Shown: positions 30,621 through 39,224, counted from the first letter of the stretch. The stretch: DNA of 49,318 nucleotides from CAMAVH01 sp036500145 (GCA_036500145.1 DASYCO010000071.1:1-49318); one strand, 5' to 3'. Notes: generated by a model from the sequence alone, not told the origin. Numbers and translations: made by a program.

Positions 30621-32900
30621 TTAAAGCGTGACGCCGTGGTCGCGGGCGAAGGCGCGCAGCTTGTCGCGCAAGGATGCCTCCGGCGAGGCGAGCAGGCTGT
30701 CGATGTAGCCCGCGAGGGGCGCGACCGCCAGGCTGCGGATCATGCTCTTGACCGGGCCGACGGCGAGCGGCGACATGGAGAGCGCCCGATAGCCGATGCC
30801 GATCAAGGCCATGGCCTCCAGCGGCCGCCCGGCCATCTCGCCGCAGAGCGACAGCGGCACCCCGGCGGCGGCGCTCGCCTCGGCCAGGTGCTTGAGCAGC
30901 CCAAGCACCGAAGGCGACAGCACGTCGTAGCGCTCGGCCATGCGCGGGTTGGCGCGGTCGGTGGCGAACAGGAATTGAATCAGGTCGTTGGAGCCGACCG
31001 ACAGGAAGTCGACGCGCTTGAGCAGGTTGTCGAGCTGCCAGAGCAGCGACGGCACCTCGACCATGGCGCCGACCCGCAGGGTCTCCGGCAGCTTGCCGCC
31101 CCGCGCCTTCTCGCGCGCCAGCTCCATGTCGATGATCCAGCGCGCCTTGTCGAACTCGGCGACCTCGGCGACCATCGGCAGCATGACCGACAGCGGCCGG
31201 CCGGCCGCGGCGCGCACCAGGGCGCGCACCTGCTGGCGCAGCATGGCCGGACGGTCGAGCGCGATGCGGATGGCGCGCCAGCCCATCGCCGGATTCTCGT
31301 CGTTCACGTCGTCGAAGTAGGGCAGCAGCTTGTCGCCGCCGACGTCGAGCGTGCGGAACACCACCGGCTTGCCCTCGACGCGCTCGAAGATGCGCGAATA
31401 GAGCTCGGTCTGCGCCTCGACGCCGGGATATTCGACGCGCACCATGAAGGGAATCTCGGTGCGGTAGAGCCCGATGCCGTCGGCGCCGGTCTCGTGCAGG
31501 TGGGCGGCGTCGATCTCCAGCCCGGCATTGATGTTGAGCGAGACGCGCGCGCCGTCGCGGGTCTCCGCCGGCTTGTCGCGCAGCGCCGCGTAGGCCTGGC
31601 GGCGTTCGGCGCGCACGCGCATGTTCTCGGTGAAGGTCTGCTGGATGTCTTCGCCGGGCCGCACGTAGAGCGCGCCCGAATCGGCGTCGACGATCACCGG
31701 GTCGAAGGGCTCGACGCGATGCAGCGCGTCCTTCACCAGGCCGAGCACGGGAATGTCGAGCGCGCGCGCGACGACGCAGACGTGCGAGGTCGGCGAGCCT
31801 TCCTCCAGCACCAGGGCGCGCACCTTCTGTGTGTCGTAGTCGAGCAGCTCGGCCGGCCCCATGCTGCGCGCGATCAGCACCACGCTGTCGGGCAGCGGCG
31901 CGGGCGCCGGGCCGTCCATGTGGCCGGTCAGGTGCATGAGCAGGCGCACGGCGAGAGCCTCGAAGTCGTCGAGCCGCTCGCGCAGGTAAGGATCCGTCAC
32001 CTGGTTCATGCGCGCGCGCGTCGCCTCGCGCGTCTGCTGCACGGCGGCCTCGGCGGTCAGGCCGGTGCGGATGGCGTCCTCGATGCGGTCGAGCCAGCCG
32101 GTGTCGCCCGCGATCATGCGGTAGGTCTCGAGCACGTCGCGCTCCTCGCCGATCTCGGAGAGCACCGTGGACTTGAGCATGGTGTCGAGCGCGCTGTGCA
32201 TGTTGGAGACGGAATGCTCGAGGCGCTTGAGCTCGACCTCCGGATCTTCGGCGACGACCTGGCGGATGGCGATGTTGGGCTGGTGCAGCACGGCCAGCCC
32301 GATGGCGACGCCGAGGTTGAGGCGCACGCCTTCGAGGCGCACCGGCAGCAGCGCGTTGCCTTCCGACGGCGCGCGTTCCTCGGCGTTGACGAGCTCGCCG
32401 CTCGCCACCAGCTCGGCCATCACCATGGCAATGATCTGCAGCGCCTCGGACTCTTCCTCGTCGTAGAGGCGCTGGTTCTTGTGCTGGATGACGAGCACGC
32501 CGATGACCCGGCCGCCGCGCAGGATGGGCACGCCGAGCAGCGAGTGGAACACCTCTTCGCCGGTTTCCGGGCGGTAGGCGAAGTCGGGGTGGGACTGGGC
32601 GTCGGCGAGGTTGAGCGGCCGCGCGTGGGCCGCGATGTTGCCGACGAGGCCTTCGCCGAGGCGCAGGCGCGTGCGGTGGACGGCGCTCGGGTTCAAGCCG
32701 ACGGTCGAGAACAGTTCGAGCAGGTCGCCGCCGCGCCGCACGTAAATCGAGCACACGTCGGCGTGCAGGTCCGCCGCGATTATGGCCACCACCTGGTCGA
32801 GCCGTTCCTGCGCCGAGGCCTTGCCGGCCATGACGTCGCGCAGGCGGCGGAGCAGTTGGCGCGGCCCGCCGGGGCTATTTTCGGCGGGGGTGGCTTGCAT
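30621..32900 (-). CDS. ptsP: phosphoenolpyruvate-protein phosphotransferase PtsP (EI-Ntr)
   Basis: Nitrogen-branch enzyme I: takes phosphate from PEP and passes it to NPr (PtsO). The 759 residues begin with a GAF sensor domain (about 20-165; RLGEGLVGNIAAHARPL and SLLGVPILRGGRVIGVLVIQ). The PTS enzyme I part follows, with the phosphorylated His in GSPTSHVCVVARAL, and the PEP-binding barrel (GIGLYRTEIPFM, VGSNDLIQFLFATDR, LCGEMAGRP). Its ATG overlaps the stop of the upstream FabK-like gene by one base (TGATG). In Alphaproteobacteria it normally sits between lysC and prfA, as here. Confidence 0.96.
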   Translation of the reverse strand: MQATPAENSPGGPRQLLRRLRDVMAGKASAQERLDQVVAIIAADLHADVCSIYVRRGGDLLELFSTVGLNPSAVHRTRLRLGEGLVGNIAAHARPLNLADAQSHPDFAYRPETGEEVFHSLLGVPILRGGRVIGVLVIQHKNQRLYDEEESEALQIIAMVMAELVASGELVNAEERAPSEGNALLPVRLEGVRLNLGVAIGLAVLHQPNIAIRQVVAEDPEVELKRLEHSVSNMHSALDTMLKSTVLSEIGEERDVLETYRMIAGDTGWLDRIEDAIRTGLTAEAAVQQTREATRARMNQVTDPYLRERLDDFEALAVRLLMHLTGHMDGPAPAPLPDSVVLIARSMGPAELLDYDTQKVRALVLEEGSPTSHVCVVARALDIPVLGLVKDALHRVEPFDPVIVDADSGALYVRPGEDIQQTFTENMRVRAERRQAYAALRDKPAETRDGARVSLNINAGLEIDAAHLHETGADGIGLYRTEIPFMVRVEYPGVEAQTELYSRIFERVEGKPVVFRTLDVGGDKLLPYFDDVNDENPAMGWRAIRIALDRPAMLRQQVRALVRAAAGRPLSVMLPMVAEVAEFDKARWIIDMELAREKARGGKLPETLRVGAMVEVPSLLWQLDNLLKRVDFLSVGSNDLIQFLFATDRANPRMAERYDVLSPSVLGLLKHLAEASAAAGVPLSLCGEMAGRPLEAMALIGIGYRALSMSPLAVGPVKSMIRSLAVAPLAGYIDSLLASPEASLRDKLRAFARDHGVTL

Positions 32901-33958
32901 CAGACCCGGGCCTCGGTGCGCGCGTCGCGCACGATCAAGGCCTCGCAGGCCTGATCGATCAAATCCTGGATGATCTCGGCGGTGGGCTGCTCGCGCGTCA
33001 CCATGCCGACGCTCTGGCCCGCCATCAGCGAGCCGTTCTCGACGTCGCCGTCGACGACCGCGCGGCGCAGCGCGCCGGCCCAGAAATGCTCGATCTTGAG
33101 CTGCGCCTCCTTCTGGTCGAGGGCGCCGGCGCGGAATTCATCGATGACCTCGCGCTGCGTCTCGGCGAAGCGCTCGGTCGCCTTGTTCTGGATCGCGCGC
33201 ACGGGGATGACCGGGAAGCGTGGGTCGATCTGCATCGACGGCATGGCGTCGCGCGCGTTGGCGTTGATGAACGCCTTCTTGAAGGCCGGATGGGCGACCG
33301 ACTCGTTGGCGCAGACGAACCGCGTGCCGAGCTGCACGCCGGCCGCGCCCATCTCGAGGTAGGACAGGATCGCCTCGCCGCGGCCGATGCCGCCGGCGAC
33401 GAACACGGGCACGTCGCGCATGACGGGCAGGATCTCCTGCGCCAGCACGCTGGTGGTGACCGGCCCGATGTGGCCGCCCGCCTCCATGCCCTCGATGACG
33501 ATGGCGTCGGCGCCGAGCTTGACCAGACGCTTGGCCATGACGAGGGCCGGCGCGAAGGCGATGACCTTGCGGCCGGCGTCCTTCAGCGACTTGATCGACT
33601 GCGAGGTCGGCACGCCGCCCGCCAGCACGACATGGCTGACGTTCTCCGCGATGCAGACCTCGATCAGCTCCGCGAGGCGCGGGTGCATGGTGATGAGATT
33701 GACGCCGAACGGCTTGCCGGTCAGGGCGAAGGTCGCCCTGATCTCCTCGCGCAGGCGCTCCGGCTCCATGGCGCCGCAGGCGATGACGCCGAAGCCGCCG
33801 CCGTTGGAGATCGCCGCCACCAGGTTGCGCTCCGACACCCAGGTCATGGCGCCGCCGAGGATGGCGGTGGGCGCGCCGAGGAAATCGGCGCCGCGGCGCC
33901 AGAGCTCTTGAAGCTGCCGCCGAGCCCCCTGCTGACTCAAGGTGGCGCTATCCGTCAT
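32900..33958 (-). CDS. nitronate monooxygenase / FabK-like flavoprotein
   Basis: A 352-residue FMN TIM-barrel protein of the 2-nitropropane dioxygenase family. Typical motifs are GGAMTWVSERNLVAAISNGG near the N-terminus, VIEGMEAGGHIG with the conserved His, and VPVFVAGGIGRGEAI for phosphate binding. Family members are either nitronate monooxygenases or enoyl-ACP reductase II (FabK); the sequence alone does not decide. It is locked between lysC (4 bases) and ptsP (1-base overlap), so it is co-expressed with them. Confidence 0.88.
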   Translation of the reverse strand: MTDSATLSQQGARRQLQELWRRGADFLGAPTAILGGAMTWVSERNLVAAISNGGGFGVIACGAMEPERLREEIRATFALTGKPFGVNLITMHPRLAELIEVCIAENVSHVVLAGGVPTSQSIKSLKDAGRKVIAFAPALVMAKRLVKLGADAIVIEGMEAGGHIGPVTTSVLAQEILPVMRDVPVFVAGGIGRGEAILSYLEMGAAGVQLGTRFVCANESVAHPAFKKAFINANARDAMPSMQIDPRFPVIPVRAIQNKATERFAETQREVIDEFRAGALDQKEAQLKIEHFWAGALRRAVVDGDVENGSLMAGQSVGMVTREQPTAEIIQDLIDQACEALIVRDARTEARV

Positions 33959-33962
33959 GCGC

Positions 33963-35201
33963 TTAGGCCGCGTCGAGGTTGTAGGCGGTGTGCAGGGCGC
34001 GCAGCGCCAGCTCGGTATATTCCTCGGCGATCAGCACGCTGACCTTGATCTCGGAGGTCGAGATGACCTGGATGTTGATGCCCTTGTCGGCCAGCGTCTG
34101 GAACATCAGCTGGGCGACGCCCGCGTGGCTGCGCATGCCGACGCCGACGACCGAAATCTTGACCACGTTGGCGTCCGGCTTGAGCGAGGCATAGCCCAGC
34201 TCGCCAGCCTGGCCTTCGAGCACCTTCAAGGCGCGCGGCAGGTCGCTGCGCGTCACCGTGAAGGTCAGGTCGGTCGCCTTGCCGTCTTCCGACACGTTCT
34301 GCACGATCATGTCGACGTTGATGCTGGAGTCGGCGAGCGAGCCGAAGATGCTGGCGGCGACGCCGGGACGGTCGGGCACGCGCACGAGCGTGACCTTCGC
34401 TTCGTCGCGCGAATAGGCGATGCCGCTGACGAGTTCTTTTTCCACGATTTCTTCCTCATCGACCACGAGGGTGCCCGGCAGATCGTTGAAGCTGGAGAGC
34501 ACCTGCAGGCGCACCCGTTGCTTCATGGCCAATTCGACCGAGCGGGTATGTAGGACTTTCGCGCCGAGGGACGCCATTTCGAGCATCTCCTCGTACGTGA
34601 TCTTATCGAGCTTGCGCGCCTTGGCAACGATGCGCGGATCGGTGGTGTAGACGCCGTCGACGTCGGTGTAGATGTCGCAGCGGTCGGCGTTCAGCGCGGC
34701 GGCCAGCGCCACCGCCGAGATGTCGGAACCGCCGCGCCCGAGCGTGGTGATGCGGTTGTCGTTGCCGAGGCCCTGGAAGCCGGCGAGCACGGGCACTTCG
34801 CCCTGCGCCATGCGCTTCTCGAGCTCCGCGGTCTCGATGCTCTCGATGCGCGCGCGGCCATGGATGCCGTCGGTCTGCACCGCGACCTGCCAACCGAGCC
34901 AGGAGCGCGACGAGATGCCGATTTCCTGCAGCGCCAGCGCGGTCAGGCCGCAGGTGACCTGCTCGCCCGAGGCGACGACCGTGTCGTATTCGCGCGCGTC
35001 GTGCAGCTTGGAGATCTCGTTGACCCAGCCGACGAGCTGATTGGTGGCGCCCGACATGGCCGAGACGACGACGGCGACCTCGTGACCGCGGTCGACCTCC
35101 ATCTTGACCTTCTGCGCGACGGCGCGGATGCGCTCGACTGTGCCGACGGAGGTGCCGCCGAATTTCTGGACGATACGAAGTTTCTGCACGTTGCCCGCCA
35201 T
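33963..35201 (-). CDS. lysC: aspartate kinase LysC
   Basis: Phosphorylates aspartate, the committed step to lysine, threonine and methionine. The 412-residue protein has the kinase motif VQKFGGTSVGTVERI at the N-terminus, GRGGSDISAVALAAAL, and two C-terminal ACT domains (about 265-412) that bind the feedback inhibitors. The ATG at 35201 was chosen because the conserved sequence starts within eight residues; an ATG at 35327 would add 42 non-conserved residues. First gene of the lysC/FabK-like/ptsP operon, divergent from ubiG. Confidence 0.96.
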   Translation of the reverse strand: MAGNVQKLRIVQKFGGTSVGTVERIRAVAQKVKMEVDRGHEVAVVVSAMSGATNQLVGWVNEISKLHDAREYDTVVASGEQVTCGLTALALQEIGISSRSWLGWQVAVQTDGIHGRARIESIETAELEKRMAQGEVPVLAGFQGLGNDNRITTLGRGGSDISAVALAAALNADRCDIYTDVDGVYTTDPRIVAKARKLDKITYEEMLEMASLGAKVLHTRSVELAMKQRVRLQVLSSFNDLPGTLVVDEEEIVEKELVSGIAYSRDEAKVTLVRVPDRPGVAASIFGSLADSSINVDMIVQNVSEDGKATDLTFTVTRSDLPRALKVLEGQAGELGYASLKPDANVVKISVVGVGMRSHAGVAQLMFQTLADKGINIQVISTSEIKVSVLIAEEYTELALRALHTAYNLDAA

Positions 35202-35371
35202 CGCGGCTGACCTGAGTATGAGACTGCGAAGATGCCATAACGGCAGGCTGACGCGAGGAGACTGAACCTCGGCCGGACATATCCGATTGGGCGTTTCCCT
35301 TGTTCCCCCGAGAGGGCGGCTATACATACTCTAGGAGGCGTCGCCGCCGCAAGGACGCCGCGCCGCCCCCG

Positions 35372-35390
35372 CCAAGCAGTAACTGCTTGG
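35372..35390. promoter_or_regulatory. perfect palindrome between lysC and ubiG
   Basis: CCAAGCAG-TAA-CTGCTTGG, 8-bp arms with a 3-base centre, in the 239-bp divergent region 51 bases before the ubiG ATG. It could be an operator, or a hairpin in the ubiG leader. Confidence 0.45.
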
Positions 35391-35440
35391 TTTCCGACGC
35401 TTTTTTCGCTGCATTGCACCAGAAACGGCTCGCCCAGCCC

Positions 35441-36205
35441 ATGACCGACGCCGCGACCGAGATTCCCCGCCCCCAATCGACCGTCGACGAGGCCGAAATT
35501 GCCCGTTTTTCGGCCATGGCGGCCGAATGGTGGAACCCCAACGGCAAGTTCAAGCCGCTGCACCGCTTCAACCCGGTGCGCGTCGGCTACCTGCGCGACC
35601 GCCTTGCCGCCCATTACGGGCGCGATCCCCTCTCCAGCAGCCCTCTTGCCGGCCTTTCCATCCTCGACGTCGGCTGCGGCGGCGGCCTGCTGGCCGAGCC
35701 GCTGACCCGCCTGGGCGCCGCGGTGACCGGCATCGACGCCAGCGGCCCCGGCCTGGCGGCGGCCAAGCTCCACGCCGAGCAGATGGGCCTGGCCATCGAC
35801 TACCGCGAGACGACCGTGGAAGCCCTCGCCGAATCGGGGGCGCGCTACGACGCCGTGCTGAACATGGAAGTGATCGAGCATGTCGCCGACCGCCCGGCCT
35901 TCCTGGCGGCCTCGGCGGCGGCGCTCAAGCCCGGCGGCGCCATGGTCGTCGCCACGCTCAACCGCACGGCCAAGGCCTTCGCGCTGGCCGTGGTCGGCGC
36001 CGAATACATCCTGGGCTGGCTGCCGCGCGGCACGCACGAATGGCAGAAGTTCGTGCGGCCCGACGAGCTGCGCGCCGAGCTGGCGACGGCGGAGCTCGAG
36101 GTCGGCGAGACCAACGGCGTGGTCTACAGCCCGCTCGCCGACAGGTGGGCCCTGTCGCGCGACACCGGCGTCAACTACATGATCTTTGCCACGAAGCCGC
36201 GCTAA
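35441..36205 (+). CDS. ubiG: ubiquinone biosynthesis O-methyltransferase UbiG
   Basis: SAM-dependent enzyme that carries out both O-methylations of ubiquinone synthesis. The 254-residue protein has VDEAEIARFSAMAAEWWNPNGKFKPLH at the start, the SAM motif LDVGCGGGLLAEPLTRLGA, MEVIEHV, and the C-terminal YILGWLPRGTHEWQKF membrane-contact region. The ATG at 35441 matches the family start; the open frame to 35300 begins with TTG and is Arg/Pro-rich filler. The stop codon is in the loop of a perfect GC hairpin, and the last seven codons are repeated downstream. Confidence 0.96.
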   Translation: MTDAATEIPRPQSTVDEAEIARFSAMAAEWWNPNGKFKPLHRFNPVRVGYLRDRLAAHYGRDPLSSSPLAGLSILDVGCGGGLLAEPLTRLGAAVTGIDASGPGLAAAKLHAEQMGLAIDYRETTVEALAESGARYDAVLNMEVIEHVADRPAFLAASAAALKPGGAMVVATLNRTAKAFALAVVGAEYILGWLPRGTHEWQKFVRPDELRAELATAELEVGETNGVVYSPLADRWALSRDTGVNYMIFATKPR

Positions 36206-36236
36206 AGCGCGGCGGGGCCACGAAGCCGCGCTAAAG
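36188..36236 (+). repeat. perfect 20-bp duplication of the ubiG 3' end (period 29 bp)
   Basis: The 20 bases at 36188-36207, covering the last codons and TAA of ubiG, recur without a mismatch at 36217-36236. In the first copy the stop lies in the loop of CCGCGC-TAAA-GCGCGG (36197-36212). Confidence 0.93.
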
Positions 36237-36251
36237 GCGGCCAAGAACGAA

Positions 36252-36857
36252 CTAGCGCGCCGCCTCGGTGGGCGGACGCACTTCGGCGCGCCGCTGGCGG
36301 ATCAGGGCGCGGACCTTCATCGGCAGGTCGGTGTTGAAGTCCATCGCCTGCCACTGGGTCACTTCCAGGGTCCGCTCGATCAGCGCGATATGCTGCTGGA
36401 AGCGGTTTTCGATGTGGTCCTCGACCGCGAGCGGCGCCACGAAATCGACGATCAGCTCCTGGCCGCGCACTTCCGCCTCGGGCTGATGGGCGGAAAATAC
36501 GTTGGGCCGCATGGTGAGCAGCTGGTGCGGGCCCTGGAAGGGAATGGCGATGGTGACGGCCTTCAGCTTGGTGTCGGGCGGCAGCGGCACGGCGCCTTCG
36601 ACCGGCTGGCCCTCCATCGGCAGATTGGCCTCGGCGACGGTCATCTCCTTCTCGTCGACGAAATAGCATTCCTCGACGATCAGATGCACCTCGGGCACGC
36701 GAAAGCGCGACATGACGGCGGATTCGAGCAGCATGTCGCTGCGCTTGAACTCCTCCGTCGTGAAGCTCATCACGAAGGCCTTCGCCTGCTCCAGCCGCTC
36801 GGCGAGCCAGTCCCTCAGTTCGCCGTTGCTGAACAACTGATTGCCGGCCAGATACAT
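36252..36857 (-). CDS. conserved-looking hypothetical protein, function unknown
   Basis: A 201-residue protein that I do not recognise. It has no signal peptide or membrane segment. Start MYLAGNQLFSNGELRDWLAE is amphipathic; the middle has two aromatic/acidic strands (HLIVEECYFVDEKEMTVAE); the C-terminal third (DHIENRFQQHIALIERTLEV) looks helical and ends in a basic stretch (RALIRQRR). The ATG at 36857 has a good AGGGGA eight bases upstream, and codon bias is like that of its neighbours, so it is a real gene. It lies 35 bases downstream of the DUF1178 gene and is probably co-transcribed with it; it is convergent with ubiG. Confidence 0.85.
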   Translation of the reverse strand: MYLAGNQLFSNGELRDWLAERLEQAKAFVMSFTTEEFKRSDMLLESAVMSRFRVPEVHLIVEECYFVDEKEMTVAEANLPMEGQPVEGAVPLPPDTKLKAVTIAIPFQGPHQLLTMRPNVFSAHQPEAEVRGQELIVDFVAPLAVEDHIENRFQQHIALIERTLEVTQWQAMDFNTDLPMKVRALIRQRRAEVRPPTEAAR

Positions 36858-36892
36858 CGCGGTCTTCCCCTGAACAGGTCGGTGGTGCGGCT

Positions 36893-37429
36893 TTAGGCGT
36901 CTTGGCGCGGCAGGCGCGGCACCGCCATCACCTCGACGCCCTCTTCGCGCAGCTCCTTGGCCTCCTCCAGCGAGGCTTCGCCGTAGATGCCGCGCGGATC
37001 GGTCTCGCCATAATGGATCTTGCGCGCCTCCTCGGCGAAATTCTCGCCGACGTAGTCGCAGTTCTTCTCGATCGCCTGGTGCAGTTCGCGCAACGCCGTC
37101 ACGGCGGCGGCAAAGCTTTCGGGAGACGGCGCGTCGCCGCCCGCCGCTGGGCCCGCCGCCGACTCCGCTGCCGGAATGTTCGCCAGCGTCTGCGGCGCTT
37201 CGGCCGCCTGCTCCGCCCTGCCTTGGTCCGCCCTGCCCTGGCGCGCGCCGCGGCGCGCGTTGCCCTTGGCCGAGATGTTCGGCGCCATCAGCGCCTTGGC
37301 GATGTCGACGCTGCCGCAGACCGGACAGACGAGGTCGCCGGCAGCGGTCTGCGCCTCGAAGGCGGCGCTGTCGCGGAACCAGCCCTCGAAGACGTGACTC
37401 TTGGGGCAACGCAGGTCGAAGACGATCAT
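36893..37429 (-). CDS. DUF1178 family protein
   Basis: A 178-residue protein of the DUF1178 family, common in Alphaproteobacteria and usually near grxC and the nitrilase-family gene, as here. The N-terminus MIVFDLRCPKSHVFEGWFRDS and the cysteine pair CPVCGS (after an earlier CPKSH) form a probable zinc ribbon. The C-terminal block ENCDYVGENFAEEARKIHYGE is the other conserved part. Between them is a variable linker with a short Arg/Gly/Gln repeat (RQGRADQGRAEQ) and Ala/Pro-rich sequence. Function unknown. Confidence 0.92.
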   Translation of the reverse strand: MIVFDLRCPKSHVFEGWFRDSAAFEAQTAAGDLVCPVCGSVDIAKALMAPNISAKGNARRGARQGRADQGRAEQAAEAPQTLANIPAAESAAGPAAGGDAPSPESFAAAVTALRELHQAIEKNCDYVGENFAEEARKIHYGETDPRGIYGEASLEEAKELREEGVEVMAVPRLPRQDA

Positions 37430-37468
37430 GAAAACCGACAGGGTGAAACGGGACGGACAAAAACCGGT

Positions 37469-37573
37469 CCTATAAATGGCGGTTTGCGGAAATTCCGCAA
37501 GAGGGCCCGATCCACGCCGCGCCTATAAATACATATAACTTTCGTGATTTATAATATTTCACATATGAATATT
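37469..37573. promoter_or_regulatory. divergent promoter/operator region, DUF1178 and peroxiredoxin
   Basis: Contains a perfect palindrome TTGCGGAAATTCCGCAA (37484-37500), two direct copies of CCTATAAAT (37469-37477 and 37522-37530), a consensus TATAAT (37550-37555) oriented to the peroxiredoxin gene, and two AATATT boxes (37553-37558 and 37568-37573) around CATATG. No -35 of quality is seen for TATAAT. The palindrome is a candidate operator for either gene. Confidence 0.5.
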
Positions 37574-37647
37574 GAGAATTGCCCGGCGCGAGCCTAAGAT
37601 CGACGGCAACACCTTCCCTCCGCTTTCCCCCTCTCAGGAGACCCGCC

Positions 37648-38286
37648 ATGACCCTTCGTTTGGGCGACATCGCCCCCGATTTCGAAGCCGAGACCAGCCA
37701 AGGCCGTATCAAATTCCACGACTGGGCCGGCGATTCCTGGATCGTCTTCTTCTCGCATCCGAAGGACTTCACGCCGGTCTGCACCACCGAGCTCGGCGCC
37801 GTCGGCAAGCTGGCGTCCGAATTCGAGAAGCGCAACGTCAAGGCGATCGCCCTCTCGGTCGACCCGGTCGAATCCCACAAGGGCTGGATCGGCGACATCG
37901 AGGAGACGCAGGGCGGCAAGGTCAACTTCCCGATCGTCGCCGACCCGGACCGCAAGGTCGCCAACCTCTACGGCATGGTCCACCCGGCCCATGACGAGGT
38001 CTACACCGTGCGCACGGTCTTCATCATCGACCCGAAGAAGAAAGTCCGCCTGATGATCGCCTATCCGCAGACCACGGGCCGCAACTTCAACGAGATCCTG
38101 CGCGTCATCGATTCGATGCAGCTCACCGACCAGTACAAGGTCGCCACCCCGGCCAACTGGCAGCAGGGCCAGGACGTCATCATCGTTCCCGCCGTCTCCG
38201 ACGCCGACGCCGAGAAGGCCTTCCCGAAGGGCTTCAAGAAAGTGAAGCCCTACCTGCGCACGACACCGCAGCCGCCGCAGGGCTAA
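37648..38286 (+). CDS. 1-Cys peroxiredoxin (Prx6 type)
   Basis: Thiol peroxidase that reduces hydrogen peroxide and organic hydroperoxides. The 212 residues have the catalytic motif DFTPVCTTELG with peroxidatic Cys45. There is no other cysteine in the protein, so it has no intramolecular resolving Cys. The long C-terminal domain (about 150-212; KVATPANWQQGQDVIIVP) is the mark of the Prx6 subfamily. The ATG at 37648 has AGGAG seven bases upstream; the open frame to 37579 is not part of the protein. A neighbouring glutaredoxin gene could supply reductant, but that is inference. A terminator follows. Confidence 0.95.
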   Translation: MTLRLGDIAPDFEAETSQGRIKFHDWAGDSWIVFFSHPKDFTPVCTTELGAVGKLASEFEKRNVKAIALSVDPVESHKGWIGDIEETQGGKVNFPIVADPDRKVANLYGMVHPAHDEVYTVRTVFIIDPKKKVRLMIAYPQTTGRNFNEILRVIDSMQLTDQYKVATPANWQQGQDVIIVPAVSDADAEKAFPKGFKKVKPYLRTTPQPPQG

Positions 38287-38319
38287 TGGCCCAACGCCAG
38301 GCGCGCGCATAGGAAAACG

Positions 38320-38346
38320 AAAAGCCCGGCAACTCGCCGGGCTTTT
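38320..38346. terminator. terminator between peroxiredoxin and the nitrilase-family gene
   Basis: 11-bp stem AAAAGCCCGGC / GCCGGGCTTTT with a 5-base loop and T/A runs on both sides; it serves both convergent genes. The adjacent 36-bp duplication begins inside its T run. Confidence 0.9.
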
Positions 38347-38416
38347 TGCTTTTGCGCCTAGCGCAACTCAGGCTTGGGAATTTGCTTTTGCGCCTAGCGC
38401 AACTCAGGCTTGGGAA
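38345..38416 (-). repeat. perfect 36-bp tandem duplication at the nitrilase-family gene 3' end
   Basis: 38345-38380 and 38381-38416 are identical and directly adjacent. The right copy contains the last codons and the real stop (TAG, 38394-38396); the left copy lies between the stop and the terminator. The stop sits in the loop of TTGCGC-CTA-GCGCAA (38388-38402). Confidence 0.97.
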
Positions 38417-39224
38417 TAGGCCGGCCGTGGATCAGCGACGGCACCATGCCGCGCACGGCGGCGACGCGTGCAAGGTCGAGCTTGGCGGTGACGATGCCGA
38501 CGGCCTCGCCGCCGTCGGCCAGCACCTCGCCCCAAGGATCGACGATCAGCGAATGGCCGTAGGTCTTGCGGCCTTCCGCATGTTCGCCGGTCTGCGCCGG
38601 CGCCAGCACGAAGCAGCCCGTCTCGATGGCGCGGGCGCGCAGCAGCACGTCCCAATGGGCCTGGCCGGTCGGCCGCGTGAAGGCGGAAGGCACCGTGAGA
38701 ATCTCGGCGCCCGCCTCGGCGAGCGCGCGGTAGAGCGCCGGAAAGCGCAGGTCGTAGCAGACCGTCATGCCGAGCCTGGCCCACGGCGTCGTCGCCACGA
38801 CCGTGTGGCCGCCGGGCTGGAAGGTGGAGGATTCGCGGTAGCTCTCGCCCGACGCCAAGGTGACGTCGAACATGTGGAGCTTGTCGTAGCTGGCGACGAT
38901 GCCGCCCTTGTCGTCGAGCAGGAAGCTGCGGTTGGCGACCTTGTCGGCGGCGAGCTTCACGGCGAGCGAGCCGACCAGCAGCCAGGCCCCCGTCTCGGCG
39001 GCGAGCTGGCGCAACCCGCGCAGCGCGCTGTGGCTGTCCTCCGGCTCGACCTTTTCGAGCAGCTTGGGACGGCGCGGCTCCAGCATGGCGCAGTTCTCGG
39101 GCAGCGCGATCAGCGCGGCGCCCTCGCCGCGCGCGCGGCGCACCAGATCGCCGATGACGGCCAGGTTGTCCGCGATCTCCGGCCCGGAATTGAGCTGGAC
39201 GCAGGCGACGTGAAGTTCGGCCAC
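38394..39224 (-). CDS. carbon-nitrogen hydrolase, Nit1/NitA-type (deaminated glutathione amidase-like)
   Basis: A 276-residue nitrilase-superfamily amidase with the complete catalytic triad Glu43 (LPEN), Lys115 (YDKLHMFD) and Cys156 (VCYDLRFP). The closest relatives are the Nit1 group that repairs deaminated glutathione, consistent with the glutaredoxin gene in the same operon; the exact substrate is inference. The start is a GTG at 39224 that overlaps the grxC stop (TAGTG), so translation is coupled. The end of the gene is in a perfect 36-bp tandem duplication. Confidence 0.93.
   Translation of the reverse strand: MAELHVACVQLNSGPEIADNLAVIGDLVRRARGEGAALIALPENCAMLEPRRPKLLEKVEPEDSHSALRGLRQLAAETGAWLLVGSLAVKLAADKVANRSFLLDDKGGIVASYDKLHMFDVTLASGESYRESSTFQPGGHTVVATTPWARLGMTVCYDLRFPALYRALAEAGAEILTVPSAFTRPTGQAHWDVLLRARAIETGCFVLAPAQTGEHAEGRKTYGHSLIVDPWGEVLADGGEAVGIVTAKLDLARVAAVRGMVPSLIHGRPIPKPELR

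Noticed and set aside
35300..35440. N-terminal extension of UbiG from TTG 35300
   Set aside because: The added residues are Arg/Pro filler containing the intergenic palindrome; the family start fits ATG 35441.
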